Source of the DNA: Zeus faber
Taxonomy: Eukaryota > Chordata > Actinopteri > Zeiformes > Zeidae
DNA length: 64,000 nucleotides
Assembly: GCA_960531495.1 (NCBI GenBank)
Contig: OY482866.1
Coordinates: forward strand, 1,364,001 to 1,428,000
Direction of reading: 5' to 3'
Numbering within the stretch: position 1 is the first letter of the stretch; every line of letters begins with the position of its first letter. Position numbers and translations under genes: made by a program. The notes below the pieces were generated by a model. The model made no database searches and was not told where the DNA came from. It saw only the letters and a program-made list of their open reading frames with translations. Shown one piece after another: positions 60,801-64,000 of the stretch.

Positions 60801-63800
60801 TTCACCATTGTATTTAAACTGTCTGACACTGTCACACAGAGTAATGACTGAAGCGTTTAACCAATTCCCCTTTTCGACGTTTAAATCGGCTGAAAATGCG
60901 TTTTTTCCCACATGTGCACACTATGATGAAAATGATCCTAACTCGACAAATACATGTTAGATGGGCCTAAAACTGTTTGACAAACAACACTTTAGCAGCA
61001 TATACTAGTTCACCATTGTATTTAAACTGTCTGACACTGTCACACAGAGTAATGACTGAAGCGTTTAAGCAATTCCCCTTTTCGACGTTTAAATCGGCTG
61101 AAAATGCGTTTTTTCCCACATGTGCACACAATGATGAAAATGATCATAACTCCACAAATACATGTTAGATGGGCCTAAAACTGTTTGACAAACAACACTT
61201 TATCAGCATATACTAGTTCACCATTGTATTTAAACTGTCTGACACTGTCACACAGAGTAATGACTGAAGCGTTTAACCAATTCCCCTTTTCGACGTTTAA
61301 ATCGGCTGAAAATGCGTTTTTTCCCACATGTGCACATAATGATGAAAATGACCATAACTCGACAAATACATGTTAGATGGGCCTAAAACTGTTTGACAAA
61401 CAACACTTTAGCAGCATATACTAGTTCACCATTGTATTTAAACTGTCTGACACTGTCACACAGAGTAATGACTGAAGCGTTTAACCAATTCCCCTTTTCG
61501 ACGTTTAAATCGGCTGAAAATGCGTTTTTTCCCACATGTGCACACAATGATGAAAATGATCATAACTCCACAAATACATGTTAGATGGGCCTAGAAATCT
61601 GTGAGAAACACTTAAGAAGCACATAATAGTTCATCATATTAATTAAATTTCTATGCTGTACTGCAGCATTCTGAATCATTCACCTCTGAAGAGACAATGG
61701 TTCGGTGTTTCTCTAATTCAGCTACACAGCAAACCGTCACAAGTTCTGAAAATGCTCATACCTCAACAAATACATGTTGTATGGGCCTAAAACTGTTTGA
61801 CAAACAACGCTTTAGCAGCATATACTAGTTCACCGTTGTATTTAAACTGTCTGACACTGTCACACAGAGTAATGACTGAAGCGTTTAACCAATTCCCCTT
61901 TTCGACGTTTAAATCGGCTGAAAATGCGTTTTTTCCCACATGTGCACACAATGATGAAAATGATCATAACTCCACAAATACATGTTAGATGGGCCTAGAT
62001 ATCTGTGAGAAACACTTAAGGAGCACATAATAGTTCATCATATTAATTAAATTTCTATGCTGTACTGCAGCATTCTGAATCATTCACCTCTGAAGAGACA
62101 ATGGTTCGGTGTTTCTCTAATTCAGCTAGACAGCAAACCGTCACAAGTTCTGAAAATGCTCATACCTCAACAAATACATGTTGTATGGGCCTAAAACTGT
62201 TTGACAAACAACGCTTTAGCAGCATATACTAGTTCACCATTGTATTTAAACTGTCTGACACTGTCACACAGAGTAATGACTGAAGCGTTTAACCAAGTCC
62301 CCTTTTCGACGTTTAAATCGGCTGAAAATGCGTTTTTTCCCACATGTGCACACTATGATGAAAATGATCCTAACTCGACAAATACATGTTAGATGGGCCT
62401 AAAACTGTTTGACAACAACACTTTAGCAGCATATACTAGTTCACCATTGTATTTAAACTGTCTGACACTGTCACACAGAGTAATGACTGAAGCGTTTAAC
62501 CAATTCCCCTTTTCGACGTTTAAATCGGCTGAAAATGCGTTTTTTCCCACATGTGCACATAATGATGAAAATGACCATAACTCGACAAATACATGTTAGA
62601 TGGGCCTAAAACTGTTTGACAAACAACACTTTAGCAGCATATACTAGTTCACCATTGTATTTAAACTGTCTGAAACTGTCACACAGAGTAATGACTGAAG
62701 CGTTTAACCAATTCCCCTTTTCGACGTTTAAATCGGCTGAAAATGCGTTTTTCCCACATGTGCACACAATGATGAAAATGATCATAACACCACAAATACA
62801 TGTTAGATGGGCCTAGAAATCTGTGAGAAACACTTAAGAAGCACATAATAGTTCATCATATTAATTGAATTTCTATGCTGTACTGCAGCATTCTGAATCA
62901 TTCACCTCTGAAGAGACAATGGTTCGGTGTTTCTCTAATTCAGCTACACAGCAAACCGTCACAAGTTCTGAAAATGCTCATACCTCAACAAATACATGTT
63001 GTATGGGCCTAAAACTGTTTGACAAACAACGCTTTAGCAGCATATACTAGTTCACCATTGTATTTAAACTGTCTGACACTGTCACACAGAGTAATGACTG
63101 AAGCGTTTAAGCAATTCCCCTTTTCGACGTTTAAATCGGCTGAAAATGCGTTTTTTCCCACATGTGCACACAATGATGAAAATGATCATAACTCCACAAA
63201 TACATGTTAGATGGGCATAGAAATCTGAGAGAAAAACTTAGGAAGCACATAATAGTTCATCATATTAATTAAATTTCAATGCTGTACTGCAGCATTCTGA
63301 ATCATACACCTCTGAAGAGACAATGGTTCGGTGTTTCTCTAATTCAGCTAGACAGCAAACCGTCCAATGTTCTGAAAATGCTCATACCTCGACAAATACA
63401 TGTTGTATGGGCCTAAAACTGTTTGACAAACAACGCTTTAGCAGCATATACTAGTTCACCATTGTATTTAAACTGTCTGACACTGTCACACAGAGTAATG
63501 ACTGAAGCGTTTAACCAATTCCCCTTCTCGACGTTTAAATCGGCTGAAAATGCGTGTTTTCCCACATGTGCACACAATGATGAAAATGATCATAACTCCA
63601 CAAATACATGTTAGATGGGCCTAGATATCTGTGAGAAACACTTAAGGAGCACATAATAGTTCATCATATTAATTAAATTTCTATGCTGTACTGCAGCATT
63701 CTGAATCATTCACCTCTGAAGAGACAATGGTTCGGTGTTTCTCTAATTCAGCTAGACAGCAAACCGTCACAAGTTCTGAAAATGCTCATACCTTAACAAA

Positions 63801-63999
63801 AACATGTTGTATGGGCCTAAAACTGTTTGACAAACAACGCTTTAGCAGCATATACTAGTTCACCATTGTATTTAAACTGTCTGAAACTGTCACACAGAGT
63901 AATGACTGAAGCGTTTAAGCAATTCCCCTTTTCGACGTTTAAATCGGCTGAAAATGCGTTTTTTCCCACATGTGCACATAATGATGAAAATGACCATAA
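54860..63999 (-). repeat. Satellite higher-order repeat block 3: 4490-bp unit, about two copies, inverted
   Basis: Corresponding monomers recur at exactly 4490 bp: 55317/59807, 55471/59961, 55875/60365, 56279/60769, 56903/61393, 57711/62201, 58126/62616, 58529/63019 and 58933/63423. The unit is built of A (208-bp) and C (196-bp) monomers, often as a 404-bp A-C dimer. A 1-bp-shifted monomer (GACAACAAC instead of GACAAACAAC, at 57921 and 62411) and a shortened TTTTTCCC (58255, 62745) are shared by both copies. The second copy departs from the first near 63520 and resembles the 55985/60475 region there. The array continues past the window end. Confidence 0.95.
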
Positions 64000-64000
64000 C

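Noticed and set aside
30241-63614. Dozens of near-identical 61-79-codon open frames across the satellite, as a possible repeated small-protein gene family
   Set aside because: They recur because the monomer recurs. They occur on both strands over the same bases (for example 53549 plus and 53578 minus), the monomer length of 206 or 208 is not a multiple of three, variants freely break them (53069 stop, 40227 start lost), and there is no promoter or splice context.
29114-63999. CENP-B box in the satellite
   Set aside because: The closest match is TTCGAGTTATG at the monomer start, which fits only the first half of the box (TTCGNNNNANN). The required CGGG is absent (ATCA follows).
29114-63999. 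CRISPR-like array
   Set aside because: The repeats are contiguous 196-253-bp satellite monomers with no short repeat/unique spacer alternation, in a eukaryotic context.

Overview
The window looks like a gene-poor, repeat-dominated piece of a teleost fish chromosome. The basis is its mix of transposon relics: a Ty3/gypsy element with a fish-type gag start, a widespread fish interspersed-repeat motif near 9200-9270, a hAT end, a fish-type endogenous retrovirus, and multi-copy fish gene families with splice signals. I found no intact protein-coding gene, no tRNA or rRNA gene and no CRISPR. Species cannot be named from the sequence alone.

Layout. 1-2440 is a degenerate GAAAGATT/GAAAGAAAGATT minisatellite. 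2630-4969 is an internally deleted Ty3/gypsy retrotransposon with a 5-bp target duplication (GTACA) and a truncated 3' LTR. 4970-7400 is non-coding, with a GC-rich stretch followed by an AT-rich one. 7457-7680 is one exon of a multi-copy fish protein. 7887-8292 is a fold-back (MITE-like) palindrome set between 29-bp direct repeats. 9591-11666 is a decayed multi-exon gene of a fish family with an SGNH-type GDSH motif. 12150-12620 (minus) is a small retroviral pol/env remnant. 12786-13927 and 22862-23545 hold copies, in both orientations, of one unnamed repeat of about 400 bp. Between them, on the minus strand, lies an endogenous retrovirus (about 13930-22612): LTR, tRNA-Trp primer-binding site, gag, an in-frame UAG, pro-pol and a trace of env. 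It is broken by stops and frameshifts, has no visible protease active site, and lacks its 3' LTR. 23540-23850 is a LINE-5'-end-like fragment. 24690-25595 carries a hAT transposase C-terminal fragment and a hAT terminus. 25600-29110 is mostly featureless.

The dominant feature is 29114-63999, about 34.9 kb of satellite DNA running off the window end. Monomers are of three kinds: A (206-208 bp), C (about 196 bp) and B (252-253 bp). A and C share their ends but not their centres. B is a C-like front joined to an A tail. They form higher-order repeats: an 8-mer of 1787 bp (three copies), a 7-mer of 1536 bp nested in a duplication of about 8.3 kb, and a 4490-bp unit. All monomers point one way up to 53688 and the opposite way from 53689 to the window end. 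This is the architecture expected of a centromeric or pericentromeric satellite, but that role is inferred. The many 61-79-residue open frames across the array are monomer artefacts, not genes.

The window holds no cooperating gene set. Its interest is structural: how nested transposons and a young, inverted, higher-order satellite array have built up.
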